Assembly (NCBI GenBank): GCA_035340095.1
Contig: DAORGN010000012.1
Location: 1-45,672 of the forward strand
Length of the DNA stretch: 45,672 bases
From: JAEUKA01 sp035340095
Lineage (GTDB): Bacteria; Myxococcota_A; Polyangia; Palsa-1104; JAEUJZ01
Direction: 5' to 3'
Both the position numbers and the translations under genes were made by a program. The notes beneath the pieces are model-generated. The model had not been told where the DNA came from. It saw only the letters and a list, made by a program, of their open reading frames with translations, and did not search any database. Positions within the stretch are counted from its first letter, which is position 1, and each line of letters opens with the position of its first letter. Below are positions 6,701-15,085 of the stretch, one piece after another.

Positions 6701-9160
6701 ATGCCAAAGTTCCGCGCCGGGGCCCCCGACCTAGTGGTAAGCCCCGATGGCAAGTGGGCCGCAGAGCGCGAAGGCGGCGAGCTGCGGGTGTACAACCTGA
6801 CGCTGCCCGACGGTGCACCCAATCGGCTTGGTCCTTGCGAAACCCAGCGACAAGAAGATCGACCTGGACGGATTTTCTTTGTCCAAAACGATCGACTGAT
6901 GAACCTGTCGGTCGATGACGGCGGCGAATCGGGAAGCGCCGTGGTGGTGGCCGAGCTTCTGCAGCTGCCGATGCTGGCCAAAATTGGGCGGTCGGTGCGA
7001 ATTCCGGGCACGCAGCGAATCCTCGGCGGCGGGCCAGGCGGCGTGGTGGTTGCACCAACGGGGGCCGGTGCCGAGCTTGTGGTCCCGCGGGAAAGCGACC
7101 TGGTGGTCTACAAGCTGTTCGTGCGCGGCGAGGCGCTGTCGGCGGGACATACGCCGGACAAGCGCATTCTCATCGAGCAGCGCAGTGGTTTTGAAATCTG
7201 GGACGCACAGACTCGACGGGCGATGGCCAAGCTGGCGCTGAACACCCGGCAGGCCGCGCTCCAGCTTGGTTTTTTGGGCGATGGCCGGATGGTGTGGGCG
7301 CTGACGTCGGCGATGCCGATGCGGATCGAGGTGTTCCGGGCGTCGGATGGGCTGCGCTTTTTTGAACTGGAGCGGCCAGGACGAGCGCTGTGCGTCGAAA
7401 GTGCCCAAGGTCGCCTGGTGATCGGCTTCGAGGATGACGACACGATCTCGTTCCTCGACTTCGATGTGACGACGCGAGCGCTCCGGCAAGTGCGATTGCC
7501 GCCAGACTGCAAGCGCCCGCTTGCGTTTGTGGTGACGCCGAGCAGCAAGCTTCCTGAGTTGCTTGTGCGGCTTGATGAAACCGAAGAACCGCTGTTGCGG
7601 CTGCCGCTGACTCGCATCACGGCCAAAGAACCGGCACCAAGACCGGGGACCGAAACCCGCGGCTCATCGCGCGAGTCGGGCGCCACCGCTGGGTCCAAAA
7701 CGAGCGCCCGGCCCGACGGCCAGACTCGGACAACAAACCGGGCGATGCGCGACGCCAGGCCCGAGTCGCGACTGATTCGCCGGCTGTCGGAGGCCGAATC
7801 GCGGGAGGCCGAAGGCAAGTCGAGCAGCAGCGCAGCCATCGATCCTGTCCCGGCCACAAGTACACCGCTTGCGTCCGACGGTGAGCCCGACGAAAACCGG
7901 CTTGTCGACCTGGAGGGGGGCAGCGATACCGACGAGCCGCAGGCGGTGCCACTGGTGCCGGAAATTTCGCTCGGGGGCCCAAGTCAGAAGACGCCGCCGC
8001 CGCTCGCGCCAGTCCAAGCGACACCGCCACCGCTGCGGGCCTATGACGCCCAGCGCAGCCCGGCGGCATGGCAGTGGGAGCTTGCGCGCTGGGCACAAAC
8101 CTGTCAGCTCGTCGCCGACGCGACACCGCCACCATCATCTGGACCTCTGCACGAGCTGTCGGCCCGGCTTCAGCTTCCCCAAGCGGCGCAACGGGTGCTC
8201 GGGCTTTTGTATGCGACGGCGACGCTGCTTGGGACCAGACCGCATGGCATGCGGCCCGTCGAACTGGCACAAGCGCTGCGCGGCCAGTGCGAAGAACCCG
8301 ATGTCCTGGCCGAAGTCCTGCCGTCATCGCTTCTGCGATCCCTGGATCTGCTGGTCCAGCGCCCTGATGGACGGCTGCGGCTGCGGCGCGAAGTGAGCTT
8401 GCGTCTGGCGGGTACGCCCGATCCAGATGTCCAGTGGCCGCAGACGGTGGCGCGCGAAATGCTGCAAGCGGGCGTCTATCTGCTCGATGGACCGTGCGTC
8501 CAGAAGCCGGCGCGCTTGCTTGGACGGGCGGTGCTGCGACTGGACGGACTTGTCGAACCAACACCGCACAAGCGCCTGCCTGCACTTCTGCGCCGGGCGC
8601 TGTTGCAAGATGCAGTGCTGGTCGTAGATGGACTGGCGGGACTGTCCTATCCAGCGTTTTCAGCCCCGACGGTACTGGCGGAACTTCAGCCACAGCTTGT
8701 GCAGCCGCGGGTGCCGGTGGTGATCTGGGCGATGCCGGAAGCGGCGGCGGCGCTGGGACTGCAAGGCCGCCGACTGACCGAACTTTCGATTGTGCGCGAA
8801 GGACCGGCCCCGAACTTCCCAAGCAGTGCGCTGCCGCAAGGCGTGCTGTTCCGACCCCCAAGTCCCGCAGCCAAGGCAGCGGCCAGTCCGCGCGCGATTG
8901 GGCAGCTTGTCATCGCCCAGGTGAGCGACAGGCGCGCCGCACTGGTGCTTGGACCCAGCGCCAACGCCGAAGCCTATGCACGGGCCGCCTATCTGGCCGC
9001 CCGTGACGGCGCGCTTTTGCTGCTGGAAGCCGAGCTTACGCCGCCGCGCGTGGCGCTGTTGGCGATGCTGCTAAAACAAATCCCGGTTGTCGTCGCGGCC
9101 ACCCCACCGGGCGGACCCGACAACCCGTGGCCGCCCGAGTTACGACCCTACGCTTTTTAG
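6701..9160 (+). CDS. Large unknown protein: propeller-like N-terminus, disordered linker, AAA-like C-terminus
   Basis: An 819-residue protein without an assigned function. Residues 1 to about 305 contain repeated strand-rich units (for example LVVSPDGKWAAEREGGELRVYNL and GFEIWDAQTRR) that resemble degenerate WD40/beta-propeller blades. Residues about 306-450 are low-complexity (Pro, Ser, Arg, Glu) and likely disordered. Residues about 460-819 are helical with a winged-helix-like part followed by sequence such as LLQDAVLVVDGLAGL, VPVVIWAMPEAAAALG and GALLLLEAELTPPRVALL, which recall Walker B and sensor strands of AAA+ ATPases. No Walker A (GxxxxGK[ST]) is visible, so any AAA fold is probably inactive. 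No signal peptide is seen. It overlaps the convergent H1-like gene by 4 bp. The domain assignments are pattern-based guesses; the open reading frame itself is convincing. Confidence 0.75.
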   Translation: MPKFRAGAPDLVVSPDGKWAAEREGGELRVYNLTLPDGAPNRLGPCETQRQEDRPGRIFFVQNDRLMNLSVDDGGESGSAVVVAELLQLPMLAKIGRSVRIPGTQRILGGGPGGVVVAPTGAGAELVVPRESDLVVYKLFVRGEALSAGHTPDKRILIEQRSGFEIWDAQTRRAMAKLALNTRQAALQLGFLGDGRMVWALTSAMPMRIEVFRASDGLRFFELERPGRALCVESAQGRLVIGFEDDDTISFLDFDVTTRALRQVRLPPDCKRPLAFVVTPSSKLPELLVRLDETEEPLLRLPLTRITAKEPAPRPGTETRGSSRESGATAGSKTSARPDGQTRTTNRAMRDARPESRLIRRLSEAESREAEGKSSSSAAIDPVPATSTPLASDGEPDENRLVDLEGGSDTDEPQAVPLVPEISLGGPSQKTPPPLAPVQATPPPLRAYDAQRSPAAWQWELARWAQTCQLVADATPPPSSGPLHELSARLQLPQAAQRVLGLLYATATLLGTRPHGMRPVELAQALRGQCEEPDVLAEVLPSSLLRSLDLLVQRPDGRLRLRREVSLRLAGTPDPDVQWPQTVAREMLQAGVYLLDGPCVQKPARLLGRAVLRLDGLVEPTPHKRLPALLRRALLQDAVLVVDGLAGLSYPAFSAPTVLAELQPQLVQPRVPVVIWAMPEAAAALGLQGRRLTELSIVREGPAPNFPSSALPQGVLFRPPSPAAKAAASPRAIGQLVIAQVSDRRAALVLGPSANAEAYARAAYLAARDGALLLLEAELTPPRVALLAMLLKQIPVVVAATPPGGPDNPWPPELRPYAF

Positions 9161-10548
9161 CGCTTGCCGGTGCGGGCTTCGCTGGCGCGACCGCGGCAAG
9201 TTCCCGAGCAGAAGCGACGGACGGCGGTCCGGCCCGAGACTTTCACCACGAACTCCTTGCCGCACTTTTCCCACTCGCAGATGCGCAGCTCTTCGTCGGG
9301 ACCGAGCTTGCGCGCGGCACCGTCTTTTTTGCCGCCCTTGGCCTTTTTGGCAGGCGCTGGCTCGGCTTCTTCTTCGGTCTTGGGCGCGCTCTTGCTCGAC
9401 TTGGCCGTCGCTTTGGCTGGGGCTTCTGACTCGGCCTTGGCTGCGGACTTGGCGCTGGCTTTGCTGGCAGGCGCATCCGATTCTGCCGACTTGGCAGGCC
9501 TTGCCGCGGCCTCGGTCTTTTTGGCCTTGGTATCGGATTCGGCCTTCTCAGGCTTCGCCTCGGCGGCTGGCTTTTCTGCCTTGGCGGCTTTGCCTGCCTT
9601 TTCGGCTTTGGCTGGCTCGGCGGGCTCGCTCTTGCCCGACTTTTTGGCAGGCTCGGCGGCTTTGGCAGCAGGGGCGGACTTGGCCGACTTGGCCGGCTTG
9701 CTGTCGGCTTCCGCTTCGACCACGGGCGCCGACTTCGCAGACTTCGGCGTCGCAGTGGATTTTTCGGACTTGCTCGACTTGCTGCTTTCCACCGGCTCCG
9801 CTTTGGCGACCGGCGAAGCCTTCGATGACTTCGACGACTTGGCCGCCCGGATCACCGGCTCCTCAACCACTTCCGGCGCATCTTCCACCACCACCGGCGC
9901 GGCTTTTTTGCTGCTCGACTTGGTGGATGCGGGGGCCGGCGGCTCCGACTTGCTCGGCTTGCGGGCCGGTGCGGCGGAATCAGCCTTGGCTTCGGTCTTG
10001 GCGCTGGCCTTTTTCGCTGGCTCGGCCACGGCAGTTTTTTCCGCCGGAGCGACCTTGGCAGTCGACTTCGGCGCGGCTTTGTCAGCCGTCTTGTCAGCGG
10101 CTTTTTCGGCGGCTTTTTCGACGGGCTTGGCAGCGACCTTTTCGGCCTTGGCGGGCGACTTGCTCGACGGCGCGGCGGCTTCTTCTTTGGCGGCACTCAC
10201 CTTAACAGGCGCTGCTTTGGCCGCTTCGGCTGGCTTCACCGCGGCTGCGGGATCGGCCTTGCTTGGCGTCGTGGCGGACGATTTTTTGTCGGCCTTGGCC
10301 GACTGGGATGCCGCGGCGACCCCGGCTGGCAGCTCGGCATTCGGACGCTCGGGCGGCAGCGGTTTTTGACCACTGTGGGCCTGATCACGCGAGGAAGTAT
10401 CGACCCGCACCGGGCGAGGCTTCGATGGCAATGGGCGCGTAACTTCACATGACGGAACCCGCTCCGCCGAGCGCGGCACGATCGGCGCAAAGGGGTCCAC
10501 GGGACGGAAGGCCGGCGTGGGAGGGGTAAAGTGTCGTCCGTTGCTCAT
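9157..10548 (-). CDS. Lys/Ala-rich histone H1-like protein with C-terminal CGNR-like zinc finger
   Basis: A 463-residue protein. The N-terminal 75 residues are Pro/Arg-rich. Residues about 80-415 are low-complexity Ala/Lys/Ser/Pro/Glu repeats (AKSAK, KSSKS, AEKA units), resembling eukaryotic H1 tails and bacterial H1-like proteins that bind DNA non-specifically. The last 45 residues form a compact putative zinc finger: C-x4-C, a basic stretch, then C-x3-C in CSGTCRGR. The layout and RRFCS..C.GR pattern resemble the CGNR zinc finger. GGAG lies about 7 bases upstream of the ATG. It is a monocistronic, minus-strand gene with a 271-bp upstream region shared with the divergent ABC transporter. Nucleic-acid binding is inferred from composition and the finger. 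Confidence 0.82.
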   Translation of the reverse strand: MSNGRHFTPPTPAFRPVDPFAPIVPRSAERVPSCEVTRPLPSKPRPVRVDTSSRDQAHSGQKPLPPERPNAELPAGVAAASQSAKADKKSSATTPSKADPAAAVKPAEAAKAAPVKVSAAKEEAAAPSSKSPAKAEKVAAKPVEKAAEKAADKTADKAAPKSTAKVAPAEKTAVAEPAKKASAKTEAKADSAAPARKPSKSEPPAPASTKSSSKKAAPVVVEDAPEVVEEPVIRAAKSSKSSKASPVAKAEPVESSKSSKSEKSTATPKSAKSAPVVEAEADSKPAKSAKSAPAAKAAEPAKKSGKSEPAEPAKAEKAGKAAKAEKPAAEAKPEKAESDTKAKKTEAAARPAKSAESDAPASKASAKSAAKAESEAPAKATAKSSKSAPKTEEEAEPAPAKKAKGGKKDGAARKLGPDEELRICEWEKCGKEFVVKVSGRTAVRRFCSGTCRGRASEARTGKR

Positions 10549-10819
10549 TCGTAAGCTCCGCTGTACCTGCTGCTAGACAGAAGGCCGGACCAAAAGTGAT
10601 CGGCGCCATAGGTTAGCACTTTGAAACTACCGCTAGGACAGAAAATCGACCTTTTCACCAGCAGGATTTTCGGGGCCCCCTTTAAAAGCCTTGGCGCGAA
10701 AAAAAGCAAGCTTTGCGATGGGTTGCGGGTGATCTTGCGGTTGCAAAGTCAGCAAGGCGGGCGATTCCAAAAGGAAGCTGAAAGCTTTCCGCCGACGTGC
10801 TACGTAGTGCGCCGTTCCC

Positions 10820-11551
10820 ATGAGCGGAGACGAAGACAGCGACTGCATTCGAGTAGAAGGCCTGCGCAAGCGCTTTGCCGAGTCGGGTGGTGCCGAAAGC
10901 GAAGTCTTGCGCGGCATAAGCCTTGCGGTGCGGCGCGGCGAGCTGGTTGGTCTGACGGGGCGTTCGGGGTCGGGAAAGTCGACGCTGCTGCACATCATGG
11001 GCGGGCTCGACCGCGACTACCAGGGCAAGGTGTGGCTGCTCGGGGAAGACCTGGCGAAGCTGTCGGATCGAGCGCTCGCGAGCTTGCGCAACCGCCACAT
11101 TGGCTTTGTCTTTCAGGCGTTCCACTTGCTGTCGCACCTAAGCTGCCTAGACAACGTGCTTTTGCCCAATGCGTTTGCCGTTGATCCGCTGCCGCGGGCC
11201 GAAGCGGAAAAGCGGGCCAAGGCGGCGCTGGAGAGGGTCGGTCTGGTCGAAAAAATGGCGAGCCGTCCGACGGAGCTATCGGGCGGACAAAAGCAGCGGG
11301 TGGCGATTGCACGGGCGCTTTTGTTTCGTCCAGAAGTGCTGCTGTGCGATGAACCGACGGGCAACCTCGACGACATCACCGGCCAGCAGATCATTTCGCT
11401 GTTTGGCGAGCTAAACCGCGATGGGCTGACGATGGTACTGGTGACGCATGAGCCGCGGGTTGCCGAAGCGACGACGCGACTTTGTCGGCTGCAAGACGGT
11501 CTGGTGATTTCCGACGGAAACAGCGGCACAAGCAAGGAGTCTTTGCCATGA
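10820..11551 (+). CDS. ABC transporter ATP-binding protein, MacB/LolD type
   Basis: A 243-residue ABC ATPase. Walker A is GRSGSGKST (about 47-55), the Q-loop is FVFQAFHLL, the signature is LSGGQKQR, Walker B is VLLCDEPTGNLD, and the switch histidine is in LVTHEP. The EPTGNLD string and length are typical of the LolD/MacB/FtsE branch, which drives lipoprotein release or mechanotransmission rather than membrane translocation. The stop codon overlaps the start of the permease gene (ATGA), so the pair form one operon. No membrane-fusion (MacA) gene is adjacent. The start chosen has no strong ribosome-binding site; the conserved domain begins about 10 residues in. Confidence 0.93.
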   Translation: MSGDEDSDCIRVEGLRKRFAESGGAESEVLRGISLAVRRGELVGLTGRSGSGKSTLLHIMGGLDRDYQGKVWLLGEDLAKLSDRALASLRNRHIGFVFQAFHLLSHLSCLDNVLLPNAFAVDPLPRAEAEKRAKAALERVGLVEKMASRPTELSGGQKQRVAIARALLFRPEVLLCDEPTGNLDDITGQQIISLFGELNRDGLTMVLVTHEPRVAEATTRLCRLQDGLVISDGNSGTSKESLP

Positions 11552-12930
11552 CGTTTCGGCAAGCCCAGTCGCTGCTGTTTCATTCGCTGCGGCGAGCTCC
11601 GCGCGCGTTCCTTCTGTCGGTGTTTGGAATTGCGGTCGGGATCTCGGTGCTCGGGTTCTTTTTGGCGCTGTCTTTGGGCATGCAAAAGCGGGTGCTCCAG
11701 CGAATTTTTCCGTCGGACCGACTGGAAGTCGTGCCGCCCAAAGCCGCGGTGGACGAAGGAGCCATGGGCGCACTGTCGGCGCTGCTCGGCGGGCCCAAAG
11801 GCCTGGGCGACGACGTGATTCGCGAGCTGCGAGCGCATCCGGACGTGCAAGCGGTGTATCCGCGGCTGCGGGTGGCGTTTCCGGTGCGAGGCTGGGGTGG
11901 CGAACGCATCGTCGGTCGTCCGATCTACACCGACCTGCCGATCGACGGCATTGATCCGGCGGCAGTGACGGAAGCGACATCGCCGTGGGCGTTCAAAGAT
12001 TACGTGGACGACAACAAAAATCCGTTTTGCACCGAGGACAAAAACTGTCCGCAAGGCTGGTTCTGTTCGTGGGACAAAAACAAGTGCGAGCCGCCGGTGC
12101 CGGTGATCATTTCTCCGACGCTGCTGGAGTTTTACAATGGCTCGTTTGCGCGGATGTACGGGCTGCCTCGGATCACTGGATTTTTGGTAAACCAGCTCCG
12201 CGGACTTTTGGCGACGGCAGAGCTTGGCAAATCGTTTGTCTCACGGCGGGAAGTGGGCAAGCCGCGACAGCGCAAGCTGGTGCTGGTCGGCGTGTCGGAT
12301 CGTGCGCAGCCGTTCGGCCTGACGGTGCCGCTTCCTTATGTACAAAGGTGGAATGCCGAATACGCGGGGGAAAAAGCCGCGTCGGAGTATTCCAGCCTGA
12401 CGGTGCAGGTGAAGCCGGGAAAAAGCTCGACGCGGGTGGTCGAACGAATTCGCAAGCTGGGCTTTGCACTGGAAGACAACGGCGCCGAACAAGCGGGGCT
12501 TGCGGTGCTTTTGATGACGGCGCTGTTTGTCCTTGTGTCGCTGTCAACGCTGGTGGTGGCGACGCTGAATGTCGCGCATACGTTTTTTCGCGCGATTGCC
12601 GAACGCCGTCATGAACTGGGCGTGATGCGTGCCGTCGGAGCGAGCCAGTTCGATGTCATCTTGCTTTTGCTTTCGGAAGCGGCGTGTATCGGTCTTTGCG
12701 GCGGCGGACTGGGAATCGTGGTCGCGCGGATTGCCGGGTTTGGCGTGGATTATCTGTCGCGTACCGCCCTGCCCGACTTCCCGTTTAAGCCCGATTCGTA
12801 CTTCTGGTTTTCACCGCTGCTGTTGCTGTCGCTGATGGGCTTTTCGGTCGCGATCTGTCTTTTGGGCGCGCTGTTTCCGGCCCGAGCGGCGGCGCGACTT
12901 TCGCCCGCGGAAGCGCTCACAGCCAAATAG
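11548..12930 (+). CDS. MacB/FtsX-family ABC permease with Cys-rich periplasmic insertion
   Basis: A 460-residue permease; the start at 11548 overlaps the ATPase stop (ATGA) and follows an AAGGAG site. It has one N-terminal membrane helix (FLLSVFGIAVGISVLGFFLAL, about 22-42), a large periplasmic domain, and three C-terminal helices in the FtsX region (about 315-455) containing ERRHELGVMRAVGAS, the usual FtsX coupling signature. This is the type VII (MacB/LolCDE) ABC fold. Within the periplasmic domain a short Cys-rich module (C161, C167, C173, C180) is inserted; this spacing looks like a small disulfide-stabilised loop, as found in other exported myxobacterial proteins. The cargo is unknown; lipoprotein or exported peptide handling is plausible. 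Confidence 0.9.
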   Translation: MTFRQAQSLLFHSLRRAPRAFLLSVFGIAVGISVLGFFLALSLGMQKRVLQRIFPSDRLEVVPPKAAVDEGAMGALSALLGGPKGLGDDVIRELRAHPDVQAVYPRLRVAFPVRGWGGERIVGRPIYTDLPIDGIDPAAVTEATSPWAFKDYVDDNKNPFCTEDKNCPQGWFCSWDKNKCEPPVPVIISPTLLEFYNGSFARMYGLPRITGFLVNQLRGLLATAELGKSFVSRREVGKPRQRKLVLVGVSDRAQPFGLTVPLPYVQRWNAEYAGEKAASEYSSLTVQVKPGKSSTRVVERIRKLGFALEDNGAEQAGLAVLLMTALFVLVSLSTLVVATLNVAHTFFRAIAERRHELGVMRAVGASQFDVILLLLSEAACIGLCGGGLGIVVARIAGFGVDYLSRTALPDFPFKPDSYFWFSPLLLLSLMGFSVAICLLGALFPARAAARLSPAEALTAK

Positions 12931-12941
12931 GAACCTGCGCC

Positions 12942-13142
12942 ATGTCGACCCTGCACTGTCCGATCTGCAAAAAAGCGCTGCCCGACGACCCAAATCCCCC
13001 CAAAAAAGAAGCACGCAGCTACGGTCCGTTCTGCTCGGCGCGCTGCCAAAAGATCGATCTGGGCAACTGGCTGGGCGAACGATATGCGGTTCCGGGCGAC
13101 CCCACCGTCGAAGAACCCGAGCCGCGCGAGCTGCCAAGCTAA
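12942..13142 (+). CDS. yacG: DNA gyrase inhibitor YacG-type zinc protein
   Basis: A 66-residue protein with the YacG pattern: CPIC near the N-terminus, then PFCSARCQKIDLGNWL. The four cysteines form a treble-clef-like zinc site, and the conserved C-x3-C-x2-IDLxxW segment is diagnostic. In Escherichia coli YacG binds the GyrB C-terminus and inhibits gyrase. The acidic tail (VEEPEPRELPS) is also typical. It lies 11 bp after the ABC permease gene, probably in the same transcript, without any obvious functional tie. Confidence 0.9.
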   Translation: MSTLHCPICKKALPDDPNPPKKEARSYGPFCSARCQKIDLGNWLGERYAVPGDPTVEEPEPRELPS

Positions 13143-13211
13143 GCCGCCCGACGCGCCATCGCGAGGGCTGCATCCGTCGACCCGAGGCGCGCAGGGGCAA
13201 ACCAGGCTGGA

Positions 13212-14378
13212 TCATTCACAACAGGCGATGGCGCGCTTGGTGGTGCAGTCGGACCCGCGCGAGACGCCGCCATTTGCATTGACCCATGTACTGCCGTATG
13301 TGGTGCCAGCGGTGCTCGTCCAGTCGTTGCAGGCATAGCTGGCAGGAAGCCGCGCGTGGTCGGGGACGCCAGTGTTGGTGATGTCGCCAGAGAGGTTGCC
13401 GCTCGGGTCGAGCCAGCCCCCATCGGAAGGTGGCGTTGTCGCAGAGCTTGTGCGCAGGTATTCGGTGGCGTGGCACATGTGCGCGCCCGGAAACTCGGCG
13501 GCGCACAGCGCGTGCATCTTGTGCCGTCCGCCCGCGTCGCCAGCCGTGGTCGCGGTGGTGAAGCCAGAAAAGCGGACTTTGGCGATGCCTTTGCAGCAGG
13601 CAAGCGGTCGCGAGGACGTGCAGTCAGAGCCGCGGGTGATGCCAGCCGCGACGTTGACCCAGGTGGAACCGTAGGTTGTGCCGGCGGTGCTCGACCAGGA
13701 ATTGCAGGTGTAGTCGTGCGGATAGCGACCAAACTTGGGCGAGCCAAACGACTGAATCCCTTTGCCATCGCCTGTCGACGGATCAAGCCATGCACCAGCC
13801 GATGGCGGGGTCTGTCCCGAGTTTGATACCAAGTACTCGGCGGCATGACACAGGTGGGAACCAGGAAAAGCCGCGGCGCAGAGGGCATGCATTCCGGCCC
13901 GTCCGTTGGTCACGGAACCGGTATACGTCGTCGCAGTAAAGCCGGCGAAGCTGGGGCTCTCTTCGGTGTACGCACCGCCTGCGCCCGCCGGACCGGTTGG
14001 GCCTTGCGGACCGGGATCGCCCTTGTCACCTTTGACGCCCGCCGGACCCGAAGCCCCGGGGTCGCCTTTGTCACCTTTGGCTCCGGCTGCTCCGGGGTCG
14101 CCTTTGACTCCCATCGGCCCCGCCGGCCCGGTGGCTCCGGTGTCGCCCTTGTCGCCTTTGGCTCCGGCTGCTCCGGGGTCGCCTTTTTCGCCTTTGGCGC
14201 CCGCCGGGCCCGTGGAACCCGGAAGTCCCTTGTCCCCTGGATCGCCTTTGTCGCCTTTTTCGCCCTTTTCGCCTTTTGTCCCGGCCATGCCCGCCGGCCC
14301 AGCTTCAGGCGTTGGGGTATTGCAGCCCAGCGAGGGAAAAATCAGACCCAAACAGAGCGTCCATATCGCTTTCCGCAT
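13212..14378 (-). CDS. Collagen-like lipoprotein with two Cys-rich C-terminal repeats
   Basis: A 388-residue protein. The ATG at 14378 is preferred: it begins a lipoprotein signal (MRKAIWTLCLGLIFPSLGC, lipobox before Cys19) with GGGAG upstream. Residues about 27-134 are an uninterrupted run of 36 Gly-X-Y triplets, rich in GDK, GDP, GPA and GAK, the composition of bacterial collagen triple helices. Two tandem homologous domains of about 115 residues follow (starting with GFTATT and GFTTAT), each with the pattern MHALCAA-FPG-H-CHA-EYL, TPPS-G-WLDPS, STAGTTYGSTWVN and RGSDCT--R--ACC. The paired cysteines suggest disulfides. It is likely exposed on the outer surface as a trimeric stalk with globular heads. 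The fold of the repeat was not identified; it somewhat resembles DUF1554-like domains. Confidence 0.88.
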   Translation of the reverse strand: MRKAIWTLCLGLIFPSLGCNTPTPEAGPAGMAGTKGEKGEKGDKGDPGDKGLPGSTGPAGAKGEKGDPGAAGAKGDKGDTGATGPAGPMGVKGDPGAAGAKGDKGDPGASGPAGVKGDKGDPGPQGPTGPAGAGGAYTEESPSFAGFTATTYTGSVTNGRAGMHALCAAAFPGSHLCHAAEYLVSNSGQTPPSAGAWLDPSTGDGKGIQSFGSPKFGRYPHDYTCNSWSSTAGTTYGSTWVNVAAGITRGSDCTSSRPLACCKGIAKVRFSGFTTATTAGDAGGRHKMHALCAAEFPGAHMCHATEYLRTSSATTPPSDGGWLDPSGNLSGDITNTGVPDHARLPASYACNDWTSTAGTTYGSTWVNANGGVSRGSDCTTKRAIACCE

Positions 14379-14477
14379 CCGCGTGTCTCCCACATAGGAA
14401 GACCGCAACCTAGCTGCAGATTGGGACGTTGTTCAACCGCCAATGACGCGGCGCGGCTCGCTGCGGGGACCGTGCGA

Positions 14478-15026
14478 TCAGCTGGGCAGCTGGCCACTCG
14501 GGGGTGCGCTGGGTTCGCTTGGGGCCACCGCCAGCTTGAGCTTGGGCCCAAGTTCTTCGAGCAGCGGCTCGACGGCTTCGCCTTGCAGCACGACCCGTCC
14601 GAGCAGCTCGTAAAAGTCGATCATGGTGTCAATCGTCGTCGACACCAGCCGGAACAAGTGGTCGTATGACAGTCCGCCATCATCGGCGCGCGGCACCACG
14701 ACGCGGTAGTACAAAAGCCGGTTGTCGTGGTCGATGCCAAAGGCCGGCATGATCAGGCGGTGGTTGCACAGCGCGACCGCGTGTTCGGTCAGCTGCATGT
14801 GCTGCGGTGGAATCTTGTAGGGAAAAGCGACGGCAAACTGCGCGAGCAAGAGCTGTTTTTCCCAGCGAATGATCATCTCGGAATCAAGCGGGCCGTTTTT
14901 GACCGGAAACGACACCACTTGGTTGGCTTCGTCGCCTTGGCACGGCACGTTTTCCGATTGAAGCAGCGCAACGAGATCAGCAAACGAAAGGACCGCCTTG
15001 CTTTCCATATCCACACCCCAATTCAT
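14478..15026 (-). CDS. YbjN-like protein
   Basis: A 182-residue cytoplasmic protein. The start at 15026 is chosen because AGAAGAG lies just upstream and the longer frame would run into the preceding gene. The core (residues about 15-130) shows the alternating strand/helix pattern of YbjN/type III chaperone-like folds: a first helix with LVALLQSENVP, strands such as VVSFPV and LLLAQFAVAFPYKIP, the helix segment LTEHAVALCNHRLIMPAFGID, and YYRVVVPRADDGGLS followed by a helix. The C-terminus is Pro/Ser-rich. Family members are often small regulatory or chaperone-like proteins. It lies 59 bp after the radical SAM gene on the same strand. Confidence 0.65.
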   Translation of the reverse strand: MNWGVDMESKAVLSFADLVALLQSENVPCQGDEANQVVSFPVKNGPLDSEMIIRWEKQLLLAQFAVAFPYKIPPQHMQLTEHAVALCNHRLIMPAFGIDHDNRLLYYRVVVPRADDGGLSYDHLFRLVSTTIDTMIDFYELLGRVVLQGEAVEPLLEELGPKLKLAVAPSEPSAPPSGQLPS

Positions 15027-15085
15027 CGTCTCTTCTAACAAAGTGTACGCTTTTTGCCGGGCCACAAGGACAGCCGGCAGCCGAC

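Noticed and set aside
6558..7058. N-terminal extension of the endonuclease Q frame
   Set aside because: The extra 167 residues look like a shadow of the divergent 6701 gene and have no family resemblance. Translation likely starts at 6557.
9087..10369. Long plus-strand frames over the H1-like gene (about 370-400 residues)
   Set aside because: They are shadows of the low-complexity minus-strand gene, rich in Leu/Ala/Ser/Arg or Trp/Pro/Arg, without a signal, domain or ribosome-binding site.
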